A stretch of 64,000 nt of DNA from Gentiana macrophylla (GCA_026214975.1 CM047809.1:30167977-30231976), one strand, 5' to 3'. Counted from the stretch's first letter, positions 49,390 through 60,375 are shown. The notes: generated from the sequence alone by a model not told the origin. Translations and numbers: made by a program.

Positions 49390-50004
49390 AGTGGATGCAC
49401 GTCTTTTACTAAAATATTTACACTTTTGCAAGTCCTTGTAGAGCTCACACTTGGCAGCATACTCCAATATCGGATAAACTCTTTTCTGCACAATAAATGC
49501 GTATCAAAACCTCATACTTATGTTGTTTTATCAACACCAACATACACATGTATTACCTGATCATAAAAGTAGCCATACAGCCTCAAAATATTCAGATGTC
49601 AAAGATGACTCTGTATCTCAAATTCGCGTCGCATCTGGTGCTCAACTTGAGACATTTTTAGCTGGCTCTTGAAGAGCACTTTAAGTGCAACAATATGATT
49701 ACTCTGTTTTGATTTGAGCAAAAAGAAAAAGTCGCAAAGTCAAGACAAAATGATGTCTACATATACGAAACAATAAAGAGTCCTTAGCAATTATTTCAAC
49801 ACTAAGAGAACAATAGTTGAAATCGAATTCTGGTAAGGAAGACAAATTGGATTACAAATAAAAGAAATGCACATTACTCACCCTTTTTTCCATTGCTAGA
49901 TAAACATGGCCAAACTTTCCTCTGTCAAGGGGCTTGCCAATGTCAAAGTCATCTAAAGTACACCTCTTTTTCTCACCTGCTGCTGTCGTATTCTCTGAAG
50001 AAAC
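49390..50004 (-). pseudogene. Captured Aurora kinase gene fragment, three consecutive exons
   Basis: Minus strand. Exon 49882-50004 (41 codons) contains [20 protein letters not shown] and YLAMEKR: the Aurora kinase start with the glycine loop, where the first glycine pair reads LDRG instead of LGRG. Exon 49557-49703 (49 codons) has [14 protein letters not shown] with the ATP-binding lysine, then [14 protein letters not shown], a TGA, and ILRLYGYFYDQ. Exon 49390-49485 (32 codons) has KRVYPILEYAAKCELYKDLQ and CKYFSKRRAST. All three keep AG acceptors and GT donors and join in phase. Aurora kinases phosphorylate histone H3 and guide spindle and cytokinesis. This copy ends before the catalytic loop, so it is an inactive N-lobe piece. 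Confidence 0.92.
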
Positions 50005-50814
50005 CTACATCAAACGTCCAATTGTTTGTTAACGAAAAATGAAACGGATTGATGCAGAGCAAAGTAACACACCAACCAAGTAGCAACAGATTCTTATCCA
50101 AGTTACAACACACCAGATACATGGATTCATCATTCATTATAAAGTATAAACTTTACAAGTTCTTCAGATCGATTTAGGTTTAGCCAAAGGTATTTGAATC
50201 CATGACCAGAAAAGAAATCCAATTAATATCAATTTTAAAAGGAATAATAATTGAAACCATTCATAGCTTCAATTGAGCTACAGGTTTTCTATAGAGTCAC
50301 TCTATACAAGAAAACTCTTGCGAATAGAAAATGAATTTCCGATTGAAGGTGTGGAATGAAAAGAAATTCTACAACACGCAAACAGAGGTCACTAATAAAC
50401 CTTTTGAAGAAGCTATTCCTTCAGGAATATCAACTATCTAAATCAAATCCCTAGATCCCCGACGGCAAAAAAATCCCTAAATCACCACATTCCGATTTTT
50501 GGTACTAACCTACACTGAACAAGTAGCTAAATCCACAACTGAAAATGATCTGGAGCTGCTTGTAATTTCAACCCCCAAATCCACGAAACAGCAAATAAAG
50601 TCACAAAACCTAATCATTAGAGCAAATCCGAAGAAGAAACGATTTGAGCGTGAAATTGGGGTTACGATTTATTAAGAAGCGGTGAAGAAACGGATGCCAT
50701 TGGGTTTGTTTAGTCGAGTGAGGAAGAGGGAAGCCAATTTCTGATTTATTTTTGTCGAAGGGTTTTTGTTTGAAATTTGGCTCTATACGCGTGTTCATTT
50801 AGCGGGAAATGAAA
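50005..50814 (-). other. Probable captured 5' part of the Aurora gene (intron and leader)
   Basis: Non-coding on the minus strand between the first recognised Aurora exon and the CACTA terminus. 50560-50760 is less AT-rich and reads like a 5' leader with candidate ATGs (for example MASVSSPLLNKS, which stops at once). No complete first exon could be defined. Confidence 0.4.
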
Positions 50815-51011
50815 TTTCACGGCGTGCACAGAAAAGCACGTCTTAAAATTTGTTAAAAACATGGCGTGTAATTATTTAACGCCATTAAATTATAAAATAC
50901 TCATAAAATTAGGACGCGCATGGCAATGTGCGCCATAATGTGATAAAAACATGGCGTGCAAAAAATAACGCCATAAATTGTGCGTTCTAAAATTGTCATT
51001 TTCTTGTAGTG
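50815..51011 (+). mobile_element. Right terminus of a second, different CACTA element
   Basis: TTTTCTTGTAGTG at 50999-51011 is a classical CACTA end. The 185 bp before it hold repeated 'catggcgtg', 'aacgccat' and 'gcgcgc' words in both orientations, as in subterminal regions. These differ from the GTGACAA motifs of the surrounding element. I found no matching left end (it should read CACTACAAGAAAATGACA), so that side was lost or rearranged. The Aurora leader lies directly beside this end. Confidence 0.65.
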
Positions 51012-51171
51012 ACAGTCCGGCTCTTGAAGAAGAAGAATAAGTTGAAGTGAAAAAAAGTGAGTTGCTATTATCGACAACAAATGCTTTTGTACATTTATCC
51101 TTCTTCCCTTTGTGATGTAATTCTATTCTTTCTTATTTTGGTTACCAAAACTAATTTTTGCCTTGAAGTCA

Positions 51172-51231
51172 ACTAGTGCTGATGGTGGAAAACTAGTGCT
51201 TTGTGATGGATGTCCAAGGGCCTTTCATAAA
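51172..51231 (+). pseudogene. Captured PHD-finger exon fragment
   Basis: Plus strand: SADGGKLVLCDGCPRAFHK, then a GT donor at 51232. This is the core of a PHD zinc finger (C..C then H) of the kind found in plant PHD/acetyltransferase-like chromatin proteins ('DGG.L..CDGCPRAFH'). The first cysteine pair and the C-terminal half are not joined to it, so the exon start is uncertain. PHD fingers read histone tails. It is too short to name the parent gene. Confidence 0.6.
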
Positions 51232-53152
51232 GGTTAGTTAAAGTAGCATGTGAGTTTATATACTTTGTTATGTTGATTGTCTAGTTGTCTTTAGTTCCAG
51301 TTAAGTCATCCTTACATTTTTATCTGGCATAAAGTCTCTTTATTAGTTTTTTTCTTACATTACTCATACTCTTGCAGAGTTCTTATACCGACTGAGGTTG
51401 AAGACTACCTAAAAGAAGTAGAGTAATTTGGATCGAGCCCGAGTAATTCTGCAATTTCTTACTGGACGGTGAAGGGGATAAGAAAAAGCCTTTCATGTTC
51501 TTAAGGTACCACTACTTCCATAAAAATGTTCATTTAACAAAAGATGGTCTCTTGAAATTGAACAAAATTATCAAGTGACCTGTGACTTGATTGCTTGCCT
51601 GCCTGCTGAAGCTGGTCATTTATTCATTATCAATTGTTGTAATGTAGTGCTATGGTGTATGGTTTATTATCAATTATTATTTATTTTTTGGTGTTTTTTT
51701 TGAGTGCATTGGTTGGTGCATATGACTGAATTTTTTGAGGTGGATGTTAAGCTTTTGTATATACTTAAAATGATGGCTAATAAATTTTTTTCCCATTATC
51801 AGTCCTGTTATCATTAACAACTTAATTCTTGTGTTTCGGGCCATTGTGTGTGTCATTTTTCTGCATTTTAAATCTGTTTCTTTTTTCTCTCAAGACACCA
51901 TTCACTTCTAGTACACTGAGATAGTACATAGCTAGTTTGCTCTTGTATGTATTCATCACCATTCAAGATGTAAGAGTTGATTACATCATAGGGGTGAGAA
52001 CCCCATTGATCTAATTTACGGTCTCGAGAATTACAAAATCCTTTGTCAAGTTTGAGTCTTTATATGCTGAGTTTGTATGCTTTGAATCATCTTGTTAATA
52101 AGCTTGCAAACTGCTCTGTAATCAAATCTTTTAATCATGTCTTACCTTCTATATAATGTTAGAGATCAGAGTCTCTTTTGTATCTGCTTGTTACATGAAC
52201 TTGTTGCATGTTGTATTGTTTGAGCAATCGCTGCTATCTACTAACTACTTTTTCAAATCTCTATCTTCTTTTTGGTCATTGATTAGGTTTGATATTGAGA
52301 AAACAAAGCAAATGGGGCTGATATGATTCAATGGAAGAAGGACTTTGGTGTCATCCACGATCATCAAGGTAAAATTTAAGCATTGTTATTACAATCTCAA
52401 AGGAACAGAGTGTCTCTGCAATCTGTTTTGGTCAATATGATTTTGAGTATGTGTGCAACATCTGTTGTTAGTCCAAGTCAATTTAGTTTGGTCCTATGAT
52501 TCTGTCTTGCTGTTTTGCATATATGATCAAATTTTGAAGTACAATCTGTGTACTTAGCTGTGTTCTAATTCTATCTTTAACATCAGGTACGGTCTATCTG
52601 TTGCACATGTTCAGGTTCAGGTTTTGATGGTTTAACATTAGATTAAGTCTTCGTTTTAGTACTTGTTTGGCATGAGTTTAGGTTCTGTACTTGATCTGAA
52701 GTCTATGTAAAAAGTGCTTACTTTATGCAGATCTCAAGTTCAGATCAACAACATAAGTACATAAGCATTTTTTGCTCCAGATGCAAAGGTCATTAGATTC
52801 AGATTCATATTGCAAATGCATCACATTTTCATTGACAGAATTGCATGGTACTGTATATTTTTCATGCACTCAGCATACTCCCAAGTTGCATTTTGCTTTA
52901 TGTGTGATATTCATATGCATACAGTGTGTAGTTTGTTGGAAATAAAAAACCTTTCAGCCTTCTTGTGTTTGATAAAATATGATTTAGCATCATTTATTTA
53001 ATTTTTGGTATTTTTTTAGAAATTTTTAGAGTTGATGTTAAGTTTTTGTATATTTATATATGATTCTTAATAATATTTAATATTTTATTGTGTGGTATAT
53101 TAACTTTTTATTCTTTTATAGTGTATGTGTATATTTTTTTATAGGCAGTTGA
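51232..53152 (+). other. Captured, intron-like sequence, unassigned
   Basis: T-rich DNA with a few short coding-like patches (51380-51500 and 52290-52370) that might be further exons of the PHD gene. None is clear enough to call. Confidence 0.35.
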
Positions 53153-53159
53153 TTATTAA

Positions 53160-53199
<40 letters not shown>

Positions 53200-53200
53200 T
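53153..53200. repeat. (ATT)n microsatellite
   Basis: About 14 uninterrupted ATT units followed by related AT-rich sequence to 53250. Confidence 0.95.
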
Positions 53201-53360
53201 TTCTATTATTTGAATAATTATTAATTATTAATTAATAATAATAATAATAATTAGTATTATTAAAATATGTCTTCTAGTGACAAAGCATTTATCAATATTA
53301 ACCGTTAATGTAAAAATGTGTTTATACCCGTTAGTGACAACACCGAATTAGTGATAGAAT

Positions 53361-53908
53361 TAGGGATGGCAATGGGTCGGGTAGGGGACGGGTTTAGCTC
53401 CACCCGACCCATACCCACTCCTAAATTTTTTTACCCATACCCGACCCATACCCGAACGGGTATAAATAAAATCATCATACCCACCCCCAACGGGTAACGG
53501 GTAGGTAATGCGGCACATGAACATGTATAAATAATTTTTAAGTACAAAATGAATTTGATTTTAAGTACAAGTTAAGACATTTTGCAAATGAATGTCCTAT
53601 TAGGAACTAATGTTTTTAGTTTTTTATCGGTTCTTTTCTACTAATAAGATAACGTTAGGTTTAGTTCTTTTCTAATTTCTACTAACCTCAAAGAAAAGCA
53701 ACGGGTAGGGTAGGTGCGGGTCGGGAATGGGTCGGGGACGGGTAGGGTAGGGTTTTATGCTATACCTGATACCCGACCCGATACCCGAACGGGTATAGAA
53801 ATTTTACCCATACCCGACCCATTACCCGAATGGGTAGTTGAAAATCATACCCGAACGGGTAGGGTAACGGGTAGGGCAGGGTCGGGTTGGGCGAGATTGC
53901 CATCCCTA
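53361..53908. mobile_element. Non-autonomous hAT-type element
   Basis: 548 bp. Inverted ends TAGGGATGGCAAT and its complement (ATTGCCATCCCTA), with a perfect 8-bp target duplication GATAGAAT at 53353-53360 and 53909-53916. The interior is dominated by CGGGTA / TACCCG words near both ends, a common plant non-autonomous hAT type. It lies inside the right subterminal region of the Pack-CACTA. The frame at 53714-53932 reads through it and is not a gene. Confidence 0.9.
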
Positions 53909-54183
53909 GATAGAATGTTCATTATTTTGTGACAAAAATTTTGCCAAATGAAATACTTTACGGTGAGAAATCTGAATGTTTGTCATGAAAAGCTTTGGTG
54001 ACAAAAATATGAGATTCGTCGCGACTGAACTTCTCTAGTTACTAGTATCCTGATTGTCACAATAGGCACCTTTACCGACACTGCACACACAACAAACGCC
54101 GCGAAAAAAAAATTTCGTCACGAAATTTTTTACTGATAAAAATCAGCACTTTTCGCGACAAATTCGTTTGTCACGAAACAGTT

Positions 54184-54196
54184 TTTTTTTGTAGTG
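54184..54196 (-). repeat. Right terminal inverted repeat of the Pack-CACTA
   Basis: TTTTTTTGTAGTG, the complement of 43681-43693. The preceding 250 bp hold TTGTCAC/GTGACAA and CGCGAC motifs. Confidence 0.88.
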
Positions 54197-54598
54197 AAAT
54201 CCAGTACATAATATGTATTGGAAAACGGAAATTTTGTTCGCCCCGTATGTAATATGTCCTGGAAATGTCCCTCGCCCGTATATAATAAATTTTGAATTTC
54301 GAAAGTCAGATTCAGTAGATAAGATACCCGGGAAGACAACATCCAGTATGTAGCATGTACGGGATAGGCTTCTCGCCCCGTACATAAATAATTCCAACCA
54401 TTATATACTGAATATATATAGTATGTAGTATGTAATGAATTGACCTTTCCAGTATACATTATGCACCTAAAAATCCACTCGCCCGTATAGACATAGCCTT
54501 ATATGATATATTACATTATATACGGAATAAGCATATTCCCAGTACATATTATGTATTTATTTGCTTTATTCTGTAGCTATATATCCAGAAGACCTGTT
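54197..54598. repeat. Degenerate repeat with alternating CCAGTAC... and GCCCCGTA... words
   Basis: Words like CCAGTACATAATATGTA (54201, 54331, 54449, 54539) alternate with TCGCCCCGTATGTAATATG-like words (54237, 54271, 54374, 54480). Both cores are near-palindromic (TACATAATATGTA). No gene. Origin unknown. Confidence 0.65.
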
Positions 54599-54607
54599 TT
54601 CGGCCCC

Positions 54608-54777
54608 GAGAAGAGTTATGGTACAACAGTTATTGAAGAGTGATACCAAGTGGATGGATGTGATGCATCCAACTCACACCTACACACTCATACTATGTGA
54701 AAGTGGATGAATTGGATGCATCACATCCATCCACTTGGTATCACTCTCCTAATAACTGATGCGCCATAATTTCTCTC
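54608..54777. mobile_element. Mutator-type MITE
   Basis: 170 bp with ~65-bp imperfect inverted arms (GAGAAGAGTTATGG... to ...CCATAATTTCTCTC) that share 'agtgataccaagtggatgg' and 'gtgatgcatcca'. A perfect 9-bp duplication TTCGGCCCC flanks it (54599-54607 and 54778-54786). The 9-bp duplication and long arms point to a Mutator-like family. Confidence 0.9.
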
Positions 54778-54837
54778 TTCGGCCCCGTAATAAAAAATAG
54801 TCAGACCCTTAACAGGGCCTGACAAAAAAATTCCCCC

Positions 54838-55195
54838 GAATATACCAAGTACTAATGAGTATCTAGAATAGAAAGTACTAATGAGTATCTAGAATATATA
54901 AATTGTGTGTAGGTGTATTTATTATTCCCATTGTTATGTACTCAATACAATGAAGATCATTTTATCCAAAATCTGTTGTTTTGTCTGAACGTATAAGATT
55001 ATGGTGTAAGAAAAAAGCCGTGTGTTTTCCAAGCAAGTTATATATAAACGTCAATCGTAGGAACATATGCATCACAATTAGACAGCTAATAAAGTAATTA
55101 GTAAGTATGCTGCAGAAAGAATTTTTATGTAAACGCTCTTTATCTTCTAGCAATAGCTGTTATATATGATAGTAATTAGTACATGATTTTGAGGT
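54838..55195 (+). repeat. Dispersed repeat, copy 3 (segments Y and X joined)
   Basis: 54838-54930 matches 735-840, including the doubled 'actaatgagtatctagaata' word. 54931-55195 matches 38311-38497 and 143-287. Here the Y segment directly precedes X, whereas in copy 1 it follows X. No gene. Confidence 0.8.
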
Positions 55196-56539
55196 TCTAA
55201 CTAATCTAGACTAAGATTTGTGACACATAAATAGTAGAATATTTGACTGATGTTTAGTGTCTGTCTATATTTTCGACCTTTATTAGACTGTTGTCACTTA
55301 AGGCAGCTGAAAACAAAATCAAACCTACACAGCTGTAAGCCATGCATTAATCCGACATGTCGTCCCTTTAAATAAAAAAAATTAAATGTCGTCCCAAAAA
55401 ACCAAAAAAAATAATATTCGAAAACGAAACTTTTGGGATGACATGTCGTCCCTTTAAATAAAAAATTTAAATGTCGTCCCAAAAACCCAAAAAAATAAAA
55501 TCTGAAACGCATCTTTTGGTACGACATGTCGTCCCTTTAAATAACAAAAAAAATTAAATATTTTTATTGTATTTGCATTGCCTTCCATGCTTATTTGAAA
55601 TTAAGGTACATGTTCCAATAGTCATATAAAAAACAATCGCGAAAGCAAGCATAAACAAAATTGAGATTGACGAACAACTCAAAATTAATGTAAACAATAA
55701 CCAGAATTCGAGACAAACTAGAGGCGGACTTACAAAGAGAGGTAAAGAAGCTATCAAAAGTAAGTATCCCAACTTGCAAAAAAATGGTTAAATACAATAT
55801 TTACCAAGAACATAGTAAGTGTGTTGATGCTTATACATAATTACATACAATGTAAATTTATAAAGGAACTCACCATTTATATTTAGAAACAATAAGAAGA
55901 CCAAGAATATCCACAAGTACCACTGCATAATGAAAACATCACAATTAGGCCAAACTAGTTGCTGAATAGAGAATTCTATTGATAAGTCCCTAAAAAAGTG
56001 TCATTTTATACAAAACAATGACTTGCCTTATTCCAACAACAATCTTAAAATCAAATTCCAATGCACAAACCATGTATTCAAGAAAGATAAGGCTTAATAA
56101 GAGTAAACAGCTTAAAAACTTTATTATGCGGTATCGATTGAAGAATTAATTACCTTCTCAAGTTCATCCTCAATGACTTTGGCAATCTCATTTTCTTACG
56201 ACGAAAGCATCATCGACATTCACGAAAACATTGTCATGTCTAAATAAATGTCATTAGAGCAATGAAATATAACTGAAAGCATGAATGGAACGATCGGATA
56301 TCAGGTCGATAGACTCCAAGTTTTCAAAGTGAGGGGGACATCAGACTTTTTTACGTAGATAATGGCTAGCATGAGTAAGTCAACTTCAAAATTACAAGTA
56401 AGTCTACTTCAAAGTTAAAAAGTACTAATTAAAAGCTAATCATACTTATAGTTTTTTTACCACTAGCATAATGAAAACTAATACACTTTCACGCTCGTTT
56501 CATTCACCTCGTTTAACTAGAATAAATTCAACTCATTCA

Positions 56540-57290
56540 AAAAATGGCACAACACACAAGTTTTTCCATGCATTAGAAAATGGCACAACTCAATCCATGT
56601 CCAAATCCAAATCCAAATCCAAACTACACCATACTCATACACTACTAGCATCAACTCTATACAAAAATGTCACAACACATGTGTTTACATAAAAATGGCA
56701 CAACACAACTAGCTTCAACTTCTCAAAGATCCAAATCCATACACTACTATCATCAACTTATTAAAGATCATTTATGTACCATCAAATCATAGACTAGCTT
56801 ATTTTCCACACAAAAATGCACAACACTTAATCTACAAAAATGGCACAACACAATCTCGGTTTGAACTTGTAACTTGTTACTACTGTCATCTAACCGAATC
56901 GAACCTTCCCATAAACCGCACCCAACCATGTACACAAATGGCACACATCCTCACTATAGTTTTAACTACAATTGCATTTATACACACACACACACACACA
57001 CCAATTTTAACTACTAACTCAAACGAAAATAAAAACTATAAACCAAAATAAACGAATCAATAACTCATTACTAATCATACTACAACTATCAAACCAAATT
57101 GTTGAACCCTCCCATATAACTGAATTGAACCCTAACATTATAACACCGAACCGAACCCTCCAATAAACCGAATCGAACCCTACCATTATAACCAAAAAGC
57201 AAAAATGGCAAATTTGAAACCGAATTGAACCTTCCTATAAACCGAATCGAAGCCATTGGGATGAACCGAATCGAGCCCATTTGAAACCTT
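56540..57290. repeat. Two clustered short motifs: AAAATGGCACAAC and AACCGAATCGAACC
   Basis: AAAATGGCACAAC-like words occur near 56540, 56576, 56661, 56692, 56812, 56836 and 56935. AACCGAATCGAACC(CT)-like words occur near 56892 and about seven times in 57100-57285. They look like remnants of decayed minisatellites or protein-binding repeats inside the CACTA-like element. Confidence 0.6.
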
Positions 57291-58017
57291 AACCCACAAC
57301 ATGATAACTTCAAACTTTAACACAATAACTTTAACATAACACAAGAATACTACAACTATCAACTATTAAGAACTCATTACTAAGCATACTAAAACTATCA
57401 AGCATTACAAAAATCGAAAAAAAAATAATGGAAGAAATTGACAAAAATAATAAGAAAAGATGATTCACCTTTGATTGGGATTAAATTAGACATGTTTTTC
57501 GTTGAAAATGGTGAAGAATCGCCGGAAATCACCCCAAATTCGCCCAAATCGCAGGAGCTATGCCAAGGAAGAAGAATGAGACAGAATGAGAGAAAAAATT
57601 TGGAAAACTTTGACGAAAATAAGATGAAAATTGGTTTACCTAAGTTTATAGATGAGATTAGAGGTGATTGGTTGTTGAAAATCGTAAACAATCGCCTGAA
57701 ATTTGGTGGAATCACCGGAAATATTGGAGGAGAAGAAGAAAGAATAGAAGAAAGAGGGAAAAAATGAGGTTGCCAGATTATATTATCATGGTCTTGTTTA
57801 AAGGGACGACATACTCTTTAAAGGGACGACTTTGTTGTCCCTTTAAACCCAAAAAAGTTTTGGCGGCCAAATTTTCCACTCCAAAATTTCATAAAAAAAT
57901 TGACTTTCTGTTTAAAGGGACGACAACTTTTATAAAAAAATAATTTTATGAACTCTAATATTACATTTTTTTTGATTAAAAACCTAAATATTATATATAG
58001 AACAATATTTTCGTTCA

Positions 58018-59760
58018 TAATGATCGATCGATCGAGCCATAGTAGATACTACTATCACAATGATCGATAACGATAACGATCTAACTCATTCGCTCGATAA
58101 CGAACCCTTAGATTCAAATCGATTGCTCGATAATGAACCCCGAGATTCAAATCGATCGCTCGATAATGTACCACGACTGTTAACTCATTCGCTCGATAAC
58201 GATCGATCAAGCCATAGTAGATAGTACTATCACAATGATTGATAACGATCTAACACATTCGCTCAATAACGAACCCCGAGATTCAAATCAATCTCTTAAT
58301 AATGATCCCCGACTCTTAACTCCTTCGCTCGATAACGATCCATCGAGACATAGTAGATAGTACTATCACAATGATTGATAACGATCTAACTCATTCACTC
58401 GATAACGAACCCCGAGATTTAAATCGATCTCTTAATAACGATCCCCGACTCTTAACTCCTTCGCTCGACAACGATCCATAGAGCATAGTATATAGTACTA
58501 TCACAATGATCGATAACGATCTAACTCATTCGCTCGATAACGAACCCCGAGATTCAAATCGATCTCTTAATAATGATCCCCGACTTTTAACTCCTTCGCT
58601 CGATAACGATCTATCGAGACATAGTAGATAGTACTATCACAATGATCGATAATGATCTAACTCATGCACTCAATAACGAACCCTGAGATTCAAATCGATC
58701 TCTTAAAAACGATCCTCGAATCTTAACTCCTACGCTCGATAACGATCCATCGAGACATAGTAGATAGTACTATCACAATGATCGATAACGATCTAAATCA
58801 TTCGCTCGATAACGAACACCGAGATTCAAATCGATCTCTTAATAACGATCCCCGACTCTTAACTCCTTCGCTCGATATCGATCCATCGAGCATAATAGAT
58901 AGTACTATCACAATGATCGATAACGATCTAACTCATTCACTCAATAATGAACCCCGAGATTCAAATCGATCTCTTAATAACGATCCCCGACTCTTAACTC
59001 CTTCGCTTGATAACGATCCATCGTAGATAGTACTATCACAATGATCGATAACGATCTAACTCATTCGCTCGATAACGAACCCTGTGATTCAAATCGATCT
59101 CTTAATAACGATCCATCGAGACATAGTAGATAGTACTATCACAATGATCGATAACGATCTAACTCATTCGCTCGATAACGAACCCTGAGATTCAAATTGA
59201 TCTCTTAATAACGATCCCCGACTCTTAACTCCTTTTGCTCGATAACGATCCATCGACACATAGTAGATAGTACTATCACAATGATCGATAACGATCTAAC
59301 TCATTCGCTCGATAACGAACCTTGAGATTCAAATTGATCTCTTAATAACGATCTCCGACTCTTAACTCCTTCGCTCGACAACGATCGATCGAGCCATAGT
59401 AGATTACTATCACAATGATTGATAAAGATCTAACTCATTCGCTCGATAACGAACCCCGAGATTCAAATCGATCTCTTAATCGATAACGGATCTCAGGATT
59501 GAGATCAATCGCTCGGTGACAAACCCCGAGATACAAGTCAATCGCTCGCTAACGAACTGACGATCTATACTAGAGAGTACTATCACATTGATTTACAAAG
59601 AAAGAAAGATATCAGATTGAAATCGCTTAATCGATGTCAGATCTCAGGATTAAGATCAATCGCTTATTAACGAACCCCGAGATTCAAATCAATCCCTCGA
59701 TAACAAACTGACAATCTATAGTAGCGAGTATTATCAGAATCACCTGTATTATCGTTCGAT
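58018..59760. repeat. 136-bp tandem array, about eleven units
   Basis: The word TACTATCACAATGAT recurs at 58050, 58225, 58361, 58496, 58632, 58768, 58903, 59031, 59134, 59271 and 59405. Spacing is 134-137 bp for seven of the ten steps; the first is 175, one is 128 and one is 103. Each unit has 'gataacgatctaactcattcgctc', 'gaaccccgagattcaaatcgatct' and 'ccccgactcttaactccttcgctc'. The last 300 bp is a degenerate edge. The frame at 58778-59026 is a by-product. Confidence 0.95.
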
Positions 59761-59779
59761 AAGGGAATTTTTATAAAAA

Positions 59780-60375
59780 ATAATGAATTTTATATTTTAA
59801 CGCAATGTTTATTAGAATATGTAAATTAGAATTTTATAAAAAACTGAATCTTATTTATTAACACAACGTTTTATATTTAAAAAAAATTAATTTATTTTAA
59901 AGGGACGACACATGTCGTCCCTACAAACCCTAATTTTATAATTTCTTGTACATAACATATTATTTTCTAAAAAATGTTTAATGGGACGACAATGTCGTCC
60001 CTTTAGACGTGAATTTTATAAGAAAACTGAATCTTATTTATTAACACAACGTTTTATATTTAAAAAAAATTAATTTACTTTAAAGGGACGACAATTGTCA
60101 TCCCTACAAACCCAAATTTTATAATTTCTTGTACATAACATATTATTTTCTGAAAAATGTTTAATGGGACGACAATGTCGTCCCTTTAGACGTGAATTTT
60201 ATAATAAACTGAATCTTATTTATTAACTTAACGCTTTATATTATTAAAAATAAAAATCTTTAAAGGGACGACAATTTTCGTCCTACAAACTAAATTTTAT
60301 AATTTCTTGTACATAACATATTATTTTTCTCGAAAAATGTTTAATGGGACGGCATTGTCGTCCCTTTAAATAATA
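59780..60375. repeat. About three tandem ~180-bp repeats with GGGACGACA hairpins
   Basis: AAAGGGACGACA starts at 59899, 60083 and 60262. Each unit has a 'GGGACGACA..TGTCGTCCC' near-palindrome, then 'ataatttcttgtacataac', then a second GGGACGACA..TGTCGTCCC pair and 'gaattttataa..aactgaatcttatttatt'. Located in the right subterminal part of the CACTA-like element. Confidence 0.88.

Larger units (their letters stand above)
43681..54196. mobile_element. CACTA element carrying several captured host gene fragments (Pack-CACTA)
   Basis: 10,516 bp. Perfect 13-bp inverted ends, CACTACAAAAAAA at 43681-43693 and its complement at 54184-54196. Both ends have subterminal GTGACAA / TTGTCAC motifs (43700-43880 and 53270-54180), as CACTA transposases bind. 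Flanking triplets are ATT and AAA, so no exact 3-bp duplication. No transposase is visible. Inside are pieces of at least four and probably five unrelated host genes on both strands, with introns kept. There are also a SINE, a hAT-type element and a second CACTA terminus. Movement would need a transposase in trans. Confidence 0.85.

Noticed and set aside
50294..50312. 'cactctatacaagaaaac' as the missing left CACTA end
   Set aside because: It has extra bases within the terminus and is followed by no matching subterminal motifs.
53714..53932. 72-codon frame with repeated TGRV/RPD words
   Set aside because: It is the CGGGTA-rich interior of the hAT-type element.
57438..57767. 109-codon plus-strand frame in the CACTA-like element, with an overlapping minus frame
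   Set aside because: Composition is AT-biased, both strands are open over the same span, and part of it is an imperfect local duplication; no family recognised.
58778..59026. 82-codon frame with internal repeats
   Set aside because: It is a reading of the 136-bp satellite; other units of the array carry stops.
58018..59760. CRISPR-like array
   Set aside because: Units are contiguous 136-bp repeats with no unique spacers, and the DNA is plant nuclear.
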